Positions 40,832 through 49,465 of a stretch of 64,000 nt of DNA are shown here, in pieces; the first letter of the stretch is position 1; each line of letters opens with the position of its first letter. The notes beneath the pieces were generated by a model, which searched no databases, was not told the DNA's origin, and worked only from the letters and a program-made list of their open reading frames with translations. Location: NCBI GenBank assembly GCA_958450865.1, contig CAUDNY010000006.1, forward strand, positions 79,972-143,971. The letters run 5' to 3'. The translations under genes were made by a program, and so were the position numbers. Source of the stretch: an uncultured Collinsella sp. (lineage in GTDB: Bacteria; Actinomycetota; Coriobacteriia; Coriobacteriales; Coriobacteriaceae).

Positions 40832-42826
40832 TTACTCCTTATTGCGACGGTAGAGGAAGTAACCGCCCGCGGAGATGACGGCAACGCCAGCGATGGCGAA
40901 TGCGGCCACCATGCGGCCATCAAAACGATCGCCAGTGGTGGGCAGGCCGCCCTTGGTGTTCGTCTTGTTAGTGGTTACCGTGGTCGTGGTGTCGGACTTG
41001 CTAGGCTTCTCAGGCTTGGCGGCTGGCTGCTCGGGCTTAGCGGGCTGCTCGGGCTTAGCGGGCTGCTCGGGGGTACCGGGCTGCTCAGGAGTACCAGGCT
41101 GCTCGGGAGTGCCGGGCTGATCCGGGGTGACCGGATCGGTGGCAAGAGCATCCTTGGCGTAGGTGATGGACACCTTGAGGCCGTTGGTCTCGGTGTTCAG
41201 GTCGCTTGGGGTGAAGGGCTGGTCGAAGTTTTCGGCCTTCTGATAGGCGCGCATCTCCTGGAGCAGTGCCTTGCACTTCTTGTAGGTGTTCTCGGTAGCA
41301 GCCTTGCCGGCCTTGTTGGCCAGGGCAGTGCGGCCCTCGGTGGTCGTCTCGGCCAGCATGGCGGTGTCGACTTCCTTGTTCTGCTCGATGAGCTCGTTCT
41401 GGAGCGCATCGAGGTAGGTGCGGACGCTGGTGGCGAACTGTGCGCGGTTCGCGAAGCAAAGCGAGTTGATGTCCATCAGGACGTAGTTAATGGAGTTCTC
41501 GGGCTCCTCGTTGTTCACGATGTCCGTCTCGCTGCAGTGACCATAATCAACGGTCTGGTCGCTGAAGTAGGGGCTGACTTCGGTCATCAGAGCGGAGTAT
41601 AGCGGGATAGCGACGGAGAACTCGGCGCAGGAGAGCATCTCCCACTGGATGGTTGCAACCTCGGGGTCATAGCCCTTTCGAATCTGGAAGAGGTTGGCCT
41701 CGGCGTTGCGGTCGGAACCGATGCTGCTGACACCGTCAGTATTGGCATTAAGGCCGGGGACTTTTTCACCGCGGTTGCCGAAGGCGCGAATCAGCTCAAA
41801 CGTGTTCCAGTCGGACTTGCTGGGCTGGAAGAACAGCGGCTGCATCTCATGAACCATGGCACCGAGCGTGACGTCATTCTTGTCCTTGTCCTTGACGATC
41901 TCGTAGTCGGTGCCCTCGGTCAGCGGAGCCATAAAGTAGTCACGGCCCTGGATATAACGCGCCCAAGAGCCCATGCCCGTATTGTTGATAGATACACCGT
42001 AGGTCTGGGCAACATCGAACTGTCCGTCTTCAAAGTACTTGGCGAAGCCCTTCTCTTCGGGCATAGTCTTGATCCCCTCAGAGTGGAGGCAGTTCTCAGG
42101 ATCGTCAAGATTGACCTGGAAATTGAGGTTACTAATGTTGGGGTTGACCGAAGCGACGTCGTCGGTCAGCTTCATAGCGATCCACTGGTGGCCGGAAAGC
42201 GCGGCGAACAGCCAAGTTTCGGTGTTGTCGGCGATGACAATCTGGTCGTTGGAGCAGACGCCCTGCTCGTCAATTAGACTGCCGATAAGCTCGACGCCCT
42301 CGCGGGCCGTTGCGCTCTCGCCCAAGATGACGCCCGCGTAGCTGTACTCGCCGATGCCGGTATTTTTGACCTCGGGATTTGCTTTGTGGGCATGCTCGGT
42401 CGTGGGATCCGCTGCCTTGGCATCGTCGTTGTAGGAGGTGCTCAGTGTTGCGGAGCAGGAGACGCCCTTCTCATTGATGCCGGCCTCGGAGTAGGCATCC
42501 CAGCGTCCGTCCCACTCAGCAGGATGGTCGCGCACGTAGCTGTAACGATACGTAGTCTTGGTCGAGGTGTAGGAGAATCCGGACTCGTTCGAGCTGTAGG
42601 TATGACCAGGGCCATAAGAGGGCTCGATGCCATAGTGTTTGAGGTAACGAGTGCCAATGTCCTCGGTGCGGCCATAGTACGTGTTACCGTCGGCCGTAAG
42701 GTTCTTGCCCATGTACATCTGCGTGCAGGCGAGCGCAGATGTCGGCATGGACATGATGGTTGCAGCTCCAAAGGCGAGGCCTATGCCAAGCTTTTTGAGC
42801 GCGTTGACGGGGTGAGTTTTCCTCAT
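40832..42826 (-). CDS. cell-wall-anchored C69-family dipeptidase
   Basis: This is a 664-residue secreted N-terminal-nucleophile hydrolase. A signal peptide of 33 residues ends AAATIMSMPTSALA and exposes Cys34 (CTQMYMGKNLTADGNTYYGR), the catalytic residue of C69/PepD dipeptidases. EDIGTRY, SEAGINEKGVSCSATLS and VIADNTETWLFAALSGHQW are family landmarks. Residues about 575-625 are Pro/Glu/Gln/Lys repeats (TPEQPG and KPEQPA units), a wall-spanning stalk. LPTTG, a membrane helix (VAAFAIAGVAVISAGGYFL) and RRNKE form a sortase signal. It is therefore a surface peptidase that cleaves dipeptides outside the cell. Own promoter region in the AT-rich gap upstream. Confidence 0.88.
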   Translation of the reverse strand: MRKTHPVNALKKLGIGLAFGAATIMSMPTSALACTQMYMGKNLTADGNTYYGRTEDIGTRYLKHYGIEPSYGPGHTYSSNESGFSYTSTKTTYRYSYVRDHPAEWDGRWDAYSEAGINEKGVSCSATLSTSYNDDAKAADPTTEHAHKANPEVKNTGIGEYSYAGVILGESATAREGVELIGSLIDEQGVCSNDQIVIADNTETWLFAALSGHQWIAMKLTDDVASVNPNISNLNFQVNLDDPENCLHSEGIKTMPEEKGFAKYFEDGQFDVAQTYGVSINNTGMGSWARYIQGRDYFMAPLTEGTDYEIVKDKDKNDVTLGAMVHEMQPLFFQPSKSDWNTFELIRAFGNRGEKVPGLNANTDGVSSIGSDRNAEANLFQIRKGYDPEVATIQWEMLSCAEFSVAIPLYSALMTEVSPYFSDQTVDYGHCSETDIVNNEEPENSINYVLMDINSLCFANRAQFATSVRTYLDALQNELIEQNKEVDTAMLAETTTEGRTALANKAGKAATENTYKKCKALLQEMRAYQKAENFDQPFTPSDLNTETNGLKVSITYAKDALATDPVTPDQPGTPEQPGTPEQPGTPEQPAKPEQPAKPEQPAAKPEKPSKSDTTTTVTTNKTNTKGGLPTTGDRFDGRMVAAFAIAGVAVISAGGYFLYRRNKE

Positions 42827-43061
42827 TTTCCCTCCCAGCGTGCGAAAGCCCTCCGTTGCCAGAGGGCTTCAGCCAATAAAGACACCCCATTAGCGTAACG
42901 AACTGGAAACAATATTCATCTATGAAAGAAACTTACTCGATAAGCGTAATGAAATATGCGATGAGCGGTTAATTGTACTCAGTTTATAGCTTTACTTTAA
43001 TAAAGACGCCCTGTAATTACTGTAGTCGAATAAAGTAGCTGGGAATGCCCGAAATGAAAAT
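42827..43061. promoter_or_regulatory. AT-rich promoter region of the C69 gene
   Basis: About 235 bases without a gene. On the minus strand TTAAAG, 17 bases, then TACAAT (about 42974-43002) is the best promoter candidate. Base composition is much lower in GC than the neighbours. Confidence 0.35.
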
Positions 43062-43096
43062 CCCCTGCTGTTTGGCAAATGCATAAACGGCAGGGG
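43062..43096 (-). terminator. terminator of the lipid kinase and small membrane protein transcript
   Basis: CCCCTGCCGTTT pairs with AAACAGCAGGGG (one mismatch or G-U pair), followed on the minus strand by ATTTTCATTT. Confidence 0.65.
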
Positions 43097-43132
43097 AGAC
43101 GATAATTGGATGAATATCATACCAATGTAGAT

Positions 43133-43225
43133 TTACTTCTTTCGGCGGTGAATCACGTTGATGGCGTAACCGACGAGCATGGCCAAGACGATGACAATAA
43201 AGCCGATCAGGGGATTGTCGTTCAT
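43133..43225 (-). CDS. 30-residue single-helix membrane protein
   Basis: TAGGAGGACCCC precedes an ATG at 43225. The frame has 30 codons and a TAA at 43133. Residues about 6-25 (LIGFIVIVLAMLVGYAINV) form one membrane helix, followed by HRRKK, a cytoplasmic basic tail. The ribosome site overlaps the stop codon of the upstream lipid kinase, so it is the second gene of that operon. It is too short for the usual gene callers. Function unknown. Confidence 0.7.
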   Translation of the reverse strand: MNDNPLIGFIVIVLAMLVGYAINVIHRRKK

Positions 43226-43234
43226 GGGGTCCTC

Positions 43235-44152
43235 CTATTTTCCGAGCGGTGAGAATTCGTCGACGATGAGGTCGAGGCATTGCGGAAGCGCGCGGGCACC
43301 AAAGACGCCCGAGTTGCTGGAGATGATCTCGCCATCGAACTGCATGCCCAGCGACGGCGTGCAGGTGATCTTGGCTTCCTTGGTCTGGATGATCTTGAAC
43401 TGCGGACGGCCGAGCAACTTGCCGGCGGGGTCGAGCGCGGCGGTGATCACGGTCGGGAGCAGCTGGACGGTTTTTACGGGCTCGATGACCGCGATGTCGA
43501 CCATGCCGTCGTTCATGCGGCAATCGGGGAACAGGTTGATGTCGTTTTGAATGACCGAGGTGTTGCCGGCCATGCAGCAGATGCCATCGAGCTCCTCGAC
43601 AATGCCGTCATGCTCAATCGTAAAGTGCGCTACCGTAGGGTTGGGCGTGGCGAGCGCAGAGAGGAAGTAGGCGATCTCGCCGATGTCGTTTTTGGTGGGG
43701 GCGGCCTTCATCATGATCTCGGCGTCGAAGCCCGAGCCGGCGATGATGATAAAGCCGTGGCGCTTCTCGTTGCCGTCTTCGTCGAGCCAAAAGAGCTCGC
43801 CCATGTCTACTTTGACCGTGCGACCGGCGCGGCAAGCCTTGGCAAGCGCCGCCGCCTCGGGGGCATTGCCGATGTTGTTAAAGAACAGGCAGGCTGTGCC
43901 AGAGGGGAAAACGAGCGTGGGGACACCGCATCCGCGCATCTGGTCGAGCACGTTGGAGACAGTGCCATCACCGCCCGAAACGACCACGCGATCGAATTCG
44001 CGCACGTCCGCCACGGCATCCTCGGGTTCCATACCATCGCCGATAAAACGCATCACGACCTCGTCGCCGCCCTGCGCGAGGGCGTGCGTAAATGCGTAGA
44101 TTTCATCTGAGCTGGGGCCCGATGCCGGGTTGTGGATGATAAGGCAGCGCAT
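43235..44152 (-). CDS. diacylglycerol-kinase family lipid kinase (YegS/DgkB type)
   Basis: This is a 305-residue soluble kinase of the DAGK catalytic family. LIIHNPASGPSSDEIY opens the fold, VVVSGGDGTVSNVLDQM is the nucleotide loop, and LVFPSGTACLFFNNIG is the usual P-x-GT-x-N motif region. IIIAGSGFDAEIM and the C-terminal DGEII strand follow. It probably phosphorylates a lipid such as diacylglycerol or undecaprenol. It is co-transcribed with a 30-residue membrane protein whose ribosome site overlaps its stop. Confidence 0.83.
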   Translation of the reverse strand: MRCLIIHNPASGPSSDEIYAFTHALAQGGDEVVMRFIGDGMEPEDAVADVREFDRVVVSGGDGTVSNVLDQMRGCGVPTLVFPSGTACLFFNNIGNAPEAAALAKACRAGRTVKVDMGELFWLDEDGNEKRHGFIIIAGSGFDAEIMMKAAPTKNDIGEIAYFLSALATPNPTVAHFTIEHDGIVEELDGICCMAGNTSVIQNDINLFPDCRMNDGMVDIAVIEPVKTVQLLPTVITAALDPAGKLLGRPQFKIIQTKEAKITCTPSLGMQFDGEIISSNSGVFGARALPQCLDLIVDEFSPLGK

Positions 44153-44250
44153 ACTTACGTTCCCGTTCTGTGACTAACCGAGTATAGTTGTAAGGCAATG
44201 CCGATATCCTACCCGTGTTTTTCGGGCCTAACCTTATTCGATGGGTTGAT

Positions 44251-45384
44251 ATGTACATTTCCACACATCAGGCTCTACTCGACTTTTGCCAGCGCGCCCG
44301 TGAGTTCGACGCGATTGCCGTCGATACCGAGTTTTTGCGCGAGCGCACATTTCATCCGCGTCTGTGCTTGGTTCAGATTGCCACCCCTGCCGAGAGCGTT
44401 GCGGTCGATCCCCTGGTAATCGACGACCTATCGCCGCTGGCCGAGCTTATGGCCGACGAGAGCGTGATCAAGGTCTTCCACGCGTGCTCGCAGGATATGG
44501 AGGTCATGCTCCATACCGTGGGCGTGCTGCCGCGACCGATTTTCGATACGCAGGTCGCCGCCGCCTTTTTGGGCGAGCGCCAGCAGATTTCGTATGGCGC
44601 GCTTGTTCAGACGTTCTGCGGCGTATCGCTGCCCAAGACCGAGTCGCTGACCGACTGGTCGCGCCGCCCGCTGACCGATAAGCAGATTGAGTATGCGATC
44701 GATGACGTCAAGTATCTGATCGTCGCCTATACCGAGATGATGAGCCGCCTGCGCGAGCTGGGCCGCGTGGACTGGGTGCTCGACGAGCTGCACCCGCTGG
44801 CTGACGAGTCGCACTATCGCGCCGATCGCCACGAGGCGTTCCGCAAGGTCAAACGCATCAACTCGTGCAGTCGTCACCAGCTGGGTATCGCGCGCGAGCT
44901 CGCCGCCTGGCGTGAGGACCGCGCCGAGCGCCGCAACATCCCGCGCAAATGGGTCATGTCCGATGACACGCTGCTTGCGCTCGTTAAACGCAATCCCGTG
45001 CGCGTTGAGGAGTTCCGCAGCATTCGCGGTACCGATCAGTTGGGGGAGCGCGACGTGGACGGTGCGCTCATGGCCATCAAGCGCGGCGCAAGCTGCCCGC
45101 ACGATCGCCTGCCGCTCATGGTGCGCGGGCATCGCCAGATCTCTCCGGAGTTGGAGAGCGTGACGGACCTGATGTATGCGCTCATTCGCCTAGTTGCCGA
45201 GCGCTCGGGAGTGGCGACCTCGGTCATTGCCTCGCGCGATGACCTGGCCGACTACATTGAGCATCCCGAGCAGAGCCCCTTGCGCGAAGGCTGGCGCTTT
45301 GAGCTTGTGGGCTCGCGCCTGGATGATCTGCTCTCGGGCAACATGGGGTTGACGGTCAAAGATGGCAAAATTGAATTGCTGTAA
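44251..45384 (+). CDS. rnd: ribonuclease D
   Basis: This is a 377-residue DEDD exonuclease plus HRDC domain, involved in tRNA 3' maturation or RNA decay. Motif I is AIAVDTEFLRERT (D and E), motif II VFHACSQDMEVML, and motif III EYAIDDVKYLIVAY (Y and D). The HRDC region starts near SCSRHQLGIARELAAWRE, with RNIPRKWVMSDDTLLAL typical of RNase D. The start is uncertain: ATG at 44251 with GATGGG upstream is chosen over an in-frame alternative at 44215. Confidence 0.88.
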   Translation: MYISTHQALLDFCQRAREFDAIAVDTEFLRERTFHPRLCLVQIATPAESVAVDPLVIDDLSPLAELMADESVIKVFHACSQDMEVMLHTVGVLPRPIFDTQVAAAFLGERQQISYGALVQTFCGVSLPKTESLTDWSRRPLTDKQIEYAIDDVKYLIVAYTEMMSRLRELGRVDWVLDELHPLADESHYRADRHEAFRKVKRINSCSRHQLGIARELAAWREDRAERRNIPRKWVMSDDTLLALVKRNPVRVEEFRSIRGTDQLGERDVDGALMAIKRGASCPHDRLPLMVRGHRQISPELESVTDLMYALIRLVAERSGVATSVIASRDDLADYIEHPEQSPLREGWRFELVGSRLDDLLSGNMGLTVKDGKIELL

Positions 45385-45448
45385 GGAAGCCTAGCCGCTT
45401 GAGTGGGTAGAATGCCTCCAACGTGTAACTCGATTCGGAGGAATTCGC

Positions 45449-46153
45449 ATGCCTTATTACTATGGATACGGCTTTGGCATCGACCCGCTGTACCTGCTGG
45501 TTGTTCTTGTTTGTACAGTGCTTGGCCTTGCTGCGCAGAGCTATATCAACTCGACGTACAAAACCTGGTCCAAGGTTCGCTCGGACGGCGACACGGGCGC
45601 CACGGTCGCTCGCCGCATGCTCGACGCCAACGGCTGCAACGCCGTGGGTATCAAGGGTGTCGCCGGCGAGCTCACCGACCATTACAACCCGCAGGACAAT
45701 AACCTGTATCTCTCGGATGCCAACCGTTCGGGCGGGTCGGTCGCAAGCGTTGCCGTCGCCTGCCACGAGGCGGGCCATGCCGCCCAGCGTCAAAGCGGTT
45801 ACGCCATGATGAAGGTTCGCACCGCCCTCGTGCCGGTCGTCAACTTTACCCAGAACACCTGGACCATCGTGTTGCTCTTGGGCCTGTTTATGAACATCGC
45901 GGGACTCACGACCCTCGCACTGATCTTCTTCTCGTTTAGCGTGCTGTTCCAACTGGTTACGCTGCCGGTTGAGATTGATGCTAGTCGGCGTGCCGTGGCG
46001 TATATTGAGCAGTCGGGTATGAGCTCCAAGCAGGTCAACGGTGCCAAGAAGGTGCTGACGGCCGCCGCGCTTACCTATGTGGCTGCGGCGCTCACCTCGA
46101 TTATTCAGCTGCTCTATCTTATGGCTCGCTACAACAGAAACTCCAACCGATAA
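45449..46153 (+). CDS. YugP-type zinc metallopeptidase, membrane bound
   Basis: This is a 234-residue membrane protein with an N-terminal helix (LYLLVVLVCTVLGLAAQSYIN) and the zinc motif ACHEAGHAAQRQ near residue 108. Two helices follow (WTIVLLLGLFMNIAGL and ALIFFSFSVLFQLVTLPVEI), then DASRRAV and a last helix. This is the YugP/DUF232 arrangement. GGAGGAATTC precedes the ATG. Substrate unknown. A strong hairpin at 46170-46199 follows. Confidence 0.85.
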   Translation: MPYYYGYGFGIDPLYLLVVLVCTVLGLAAQSYINSTYKTWSKVRSDGDTGATVARRMLDANGCNAVGIKGVAGELTDHYNPQDNNLYLSDANRSGGSVASVAVACHEAGHAAQRQSGYAMMKVRTALVPVVNFTQNTWTIVLLLGLFMNIAGLTTLALIFFSFSVLFQLVTLPVEIDASRRAVAYIEQSGMSSKQVNGAKKVLTAAALTYVAAALTSIIQLLYLMARYNRNSNR

Positions 46154-46169
46154 CAAATGGGACAGGCAG

Positions 46170-46199
46170 GCGCCGCGGGGATTCGTGTCCCCGCGGCGC
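46170..46199 (+). terminator. 11-bp GC-rich hairpin after the YugP gene
   Basis: GCGCCGCGGGG and CCCCGCGGCGC pair perfectly around an 8-nt loop. No T-run. Confidence 0.55.
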
Positions 46200-46268
46200 T
46201 GTACTATGTGTTGGACTTGAATTTGCGCAGGGCCGGAGCCCATGTGCACGATGACGAAAGGAGGCTGC

Positions 46269-47720
46269 GTGGCGGGCTGGAATCTAACCGGCAATGCCGT
46301 TTCCGCCGAGTTCGACGGTTCGGACGATCAGGAGCGCAAGGAGCTCAGCGTGAGCCAGGCGGTGGAGATCGCCGCCGGCGCGCTCGATGCCATTCCGCAG
46401 CTGAGCGTTTTGGGCGAGGTCACGGGTTTTCGTGGTCCCAACGCCCGAAGCGGCCACTGCTACTTTCAGATCAAGGACGACTCGGCGGCCGTCGACTGCA
46501 TCATCTGGAAGGGCGCCTATCTCAAGCGCACGTTCGATCTGCGCGACGGCATGCAGGTGAGCTTTAAGGGCAGCTTCAATCTCTATAAGGCCACGGGCCG
46601 CATGAGCTTTGTCGCTCGCTCGTTTTCGCTGGCGGGGGAGGGTCTGCTGCGTCAACAAGTGGCGCAACTGGCCGAAAAGCTACGCCGCGAGGGCCTGATG
46701 GACGAAGCGCGTAAGCGCCGCATCCCGGTGTTTTGCTCCCGCGTGGCGGTCGTTACCTCGCTTTCGGGTGCCGTAATCGACGACGTCAAGCGCACATTGC
46801 GTCGTCGCAACCCGCTCGTCGAGCTCGTCTGCGTGGGCGCTAAGGTTCAAGGCGAGGGTGCGCCGGCCGAGCTTATTGAGGGCCTGCGCCGTGCCGCCGC
46901 CATCACGCCAGCGCCCGACTGCATCTTGCTGGTGCGCGGCGGCGGCTCCTTCGAGGACCTCATGACCTTCAACGACGAGGAGCTTGCCCGTGCGGTGGCG
47001 GCTTGTCCTGTGCCCGTGGTGACCGGCATTGGCCATGAGCCCGATACCTCGATTTGCGACATGGTGAGCGACCGCCGCGCCTCCACGCCCACGGCGGCGG
47101 CAGAATCGGTGGCGCCGGCTATGACGGAGTTGGCCGATGTACTCGAGGCGCGCCATCAGCGCCTGGGTGCCGCGATGGCATCGATGATTGGGTCGGCCCA
47201 GGTCGACCTGGAGATGCTCGATCAGCGTGGTCGCCGTGCCTGGGATACCTATTCGGCTCGCTTGGGCGATGCACTCGATGCGGCTGCGTGCCGCCCGTGC
47301 CTCAACGACCCCACATTTATGGTTGAGCGTCGCGAATCGGAGCTTGCGCTGACTGCTGATCGCCTGTCGGGCGCCATAGTACGCTCGGTCGGGACATTCC
47401 GCTCCAACTTTGAGCGCTTGCCCGAGCGTCTGGTTACAAGCACCTCGGGGCTCGATGGCAAGCGCCATGCGCTCACGCTTGCGAGTTCCCGTCTGGAGCA
47501 TCAGGGACGTTCGATGCTCAGCAAGCCCGCGTCCGACCTGGGCCGAGCTGCCGCGTCGCTTGATGCCCTGTCGCCGCTCAAGGTGCTTGCCCGCGGCTAT
47601 TCCATCGCGTACAGCGATGATGGGGTGGCCACGAGCGCCAAGACCTTTAAGCCCGGCGACGCCATCCGCGTGCGCATGGCAGACGGTAACGTTGCGGCAA
47701 CGGTCGATACGGTCGAGTAG
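46269..47720 (+). CDS. xseA: exodeoxyribonuclease VII large subunit
   Basis: This is a 483-residue nuclease subunit. The N-terminal OB fold shows LSVLGEVTGFRGPNARSGHC, YFQIKDDSAAVDCIIW and GMQVSFKGSFNLYKATGRM. The catalytic region has IPVFCSRVAVVTSLSGAVI, ILLVRGGGSFEDLMTFNDEE, VVTGIGHEPDTSICDMV and DRRASTPTAAAE. A coiled-coil region and the terminal LKVLARGYSIAY follow. AAAGGAGG at 46257-46264 selects a GTG start at 46269 over an ATG at 46242. It degrades single-stranded DNA together with XseB, encoded 42 bases downstream. Confidence 0.93.
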   Translation: MAGWNLTGNAVSAEFDGSDDQERKELSVSQAVEIAAGALDAIPQLSVLGEVTGFRGPNARSGHCYFQIKDDSAAVDCIIWKGAYLKRTFDLRDGMQVSFKGSFNLYKATGRMSFVARSFSLAGEGLLRQQVAQLAEKLRREGLMDEARKRRIPVFCSRVAVVTSLSGAVIDDVKRTLRRRNPLVELVCVGAKVQGEGAPAELIEGLRRAAAITPAPDCILLVRGGGSFEDLMTFNDEELARAVAACPVPVVTGIGHEPDTSICDMVSDRRASTPTAAAESVAPAMTELADVLEARHQRLGAAMASMIGSAQVDLEMLDQRGRRAWDTYSARLGDALDAAACRPCLNDPTFMVERRESELALTADRLSGAIVRSVGTFRSNFERLPERLVTSTSGLDGKRHALTLASSRLEHQGRSMLSKPASDLGRAAASLDALSPLKVLARGYSIAYSDDGVATSAKTFKPGDAIRVRMADGNVAATVDTVE

Positions 47721-47762
47721 ACCGCGTTTCATAGCGATAAACCTTTAGGAAAGGAAACAGAT

Positions 47763-48029
47763 ATGGCAGAGAAAACCCCGGTCGAGCAGCTTACGTACAA
47801 GCAGGCCTCGCAGGAGTTGGAGCTCATCATTCGCAGCTTGGAGTCGGGCGATATGGAGCTCGAGGAATCGCTCGAGAGCTATACCCGCGGCGTCGAGCTC
47901 CTCAAGAGCCTGCGCACCCGCCTGTCCGATGCCGAGCAGAAGGTCTCGGTGCTTCTTAAGGACGTCGACGGCAACGACGTGCTCGCTGACGGCGAGGCCG
48001 CCAACACCGACGACAACCTCTCGTTCTAG
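47763..48029 (+). CDS. xseB: exodeoxyribonuclease VII small subunit
   Basis: This is an 88-residue helical protein with the XseB pattern: LTYKQASQELELIIRSLESG, then DMELEESLESYTRGVELLKS and LSDAEQKVSVLL. An acidic tail follows. AGGAAAGG precedes the ATG. It is in operon with xseA and forms the exonuclease VII complex. Confidence 0.92.
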   Translation: MAEKTPVEQLTYKQASQELELIIRSLESGDMELEESLESYTRGVELLKSLRTRLSDAEQKVSVLLKDVDGNDVLADGEAANTDDNLSF

Positions 48030-48078
48030 CCATCCCGACCAAATATAATTACCTTGGTCTGTGAGAAAGGAACCAACT

Positions 48079-48414
48079 ATGTGCGATTGCATCTTCTGCA
48101 AAATTGCCAACCACGAGATCCCCTCGACCGTTGTCTATGAGGATGACCAGGTCATCGCCTTCGACGACCTCAATCCCCAGGCGCCGGTCCATACGCTCGT
48201 GATCCCCAAGAAGCATTACAGTGACATCGCCGACAACGTACCTGCCGAGACCATGGGCGCCATGGCTCACGCCATCCAGGAGGTCGCTAAGGCCAAGGGC
48301 TTGGAGGACGGTTTCCGCGTCATCTCCAACAAGGGCGTCAACGCCGGCCAGACCGTCATGCACTTCCACATGCACGTTCTCGGTGGCAAGAACCTGGGCG
48401 AGAACCTCATCTGA
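48079..48414 (+). CDS. HIT-family nucleotide hydrolase
   Basis: This is a 111-residue histidine-triad protein (HinT type). CIFCKIANHEIPSTVVYEDD carries paired Cys that may bind zinc. HTLVIPKKHY and the triad MHFHMHVLGGKNLGE are diagnostic. AGAAAGGA precedes the ATG at 48079; a GTG at 48061 is upstream of that site. It probably hydrolyses nucleoside phosphoramidates. Likely co-transcribed with xseAB. Confidence 0.9.
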   Translation: MCDCIFCKIANHEIPSTVVYEDDQVIAFDDLNPQAPVHTLVIPKKHYSDIADNVPAETMGAMAHAIQEVAKAKGLEDGFRVISNKGVNAGQTVMHFHMHVLGGKNLGENLI

Positions 48415-48455
48415 GGGCGCGTAGGCCGTCGACTTGGCTGCCTTTGGAGTAATCT

Positions 48456-49346
48456 ATGCAGCTTTCTCAACTCGAATACCTTCAAGCTGTAGCGAACTAT
48501 GGCGGCGTGCGCAAAGCAGCTCGCGCCGTTCACGTGAGTCCGCAGGCCGTTTCGTCGGCAATAAAAAAGTTGGAATCTGAGTATCAGATTGTTTTGCTCG
48601 ACCGATCGGCGGGGGAGGCTGTTTTGTCTCCGGCGGGCAGAGAATTTGCGCGTCGTGCACGCGTGATCCTGGCGCAAGTCGACGATCTCAAAAAGTACGC
48701 TCAATCGGGGAACGGCGGCGTTTCGCCCGACGGCCATTTCCGTCTTTACGCCCCCTGTCTTCACGGGCGGGGGCTCCTTTTTTCCGAAAACTGGTACGAC
48801 TCGTTTGAAAGCTCGCACCCTCAGATTCATCTTGATGTGTGGCATCAGCCAACGGCAACATGCTTTGAATCACTTATACTTGGAATTTCGGACGCGGCTA
48901 TCTCGTTTGAGGAACCACGGGACAGCGTCCTTTCTTCAAAATATATGGGTGAAAAGGAGCTCAGGGTTCTTTCATGCCCAGCTGGTCATCAATCTGTTGA
49001 CGCTATGACCATTCGTGAGTTACTGGGCGGCAGGCTCGCTGTTCCCATTAATTTGTCACCCTGTCTCAATGCAATCAATCAATGTCCCGAAGCTCAGCTG
49101 GTTAATTTCCGCTTTCGCGATGTCGAATACGGAAGCAGGGCGCAGGCTGAGTTTCTTCAAGCCGGGGGATTGATATTGAGTTTTTCTGGCTCTTCTCTCG
49201 CATCAGATGGATTGGAAGTGAGCGAGTGCTCTATTGAAGGCTCGCATGACGTAGCCTTGCCCATCTACTTTTGCTATCGACAAAATGCCTGGACCGATCG
49301 ACACCAGACGGTATTTCTTCACCTATTGCGTCATCTTGCCTCGTGA
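48456..49346 (+). CDS. LysR-family transcriptional regulator
   Basis: This is a 296-residue regulator. The N-terminal winged HTH is MQLSQLEYLQAVANYGGVRK with ARAVHVSPQAVSSAIKKLES as recognition segment. A linker helix and a periplasmic-binding-like effector domain follow (RLYAPCLHGRGLLFSENWY and ILGISDAAISFEEPRDS). The base composition drops in GC through the gene compared with xseA. It precedes an MFS transporter in the same direction, possibly its target. Confidence 0.83.
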   Translation: MQLSQLEYLQAVANYGGVRKAARAVHVSPQAVSSAIKKLESEYQIVLLDRSAGEAVLSPAGREFARRARVILAQVDDLKKYAQSGNGGVSPDGHFRLYAPCLHGRGLLFSENWYDSFESSHPQIHLDVWHQPTATCFESLILGISDAAISFEEPRDSVLSSKYMGEKELRVLSCPAGHQSVDAMTIRELLGGRLAVPINLSPCLNAINQCPEAQLVNFRFRDVEYGSRAQAEFLQAGGLILSFSGSSLASDGLEVSECSIEGSHDVALPIYFCYRQNAWTDRHQTVFLHLLRHLAS

Positions 49347-49465
49347 GGCCATTTGGCCTCGTGTTGTCAAGTGAATGTTGACGCCTTGTAACACATGACT
49401 GACGGCTTTGCCCTCATGCTTTTCCAAGATTCCGATTCAGATTGTTGACTCTTGGAGGGCGGAGC

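Noticed and set aside
40783..41125. Repeated GGTACCGGGCTGCTC-like units as a possible DNA repeat array
   Set aside because: They encode the Pro/Glu stalk repeats of the C69 protein in frame, so they are explained by protein repeats.
43017..43523. A 168-codon minus-strand frame overlapping the lipid kinase 3' end
   Set aside because: Out of frame with the clear kinase and Arg/His-rich. The real small gene there is the 30-residue frame at 43133-43225.
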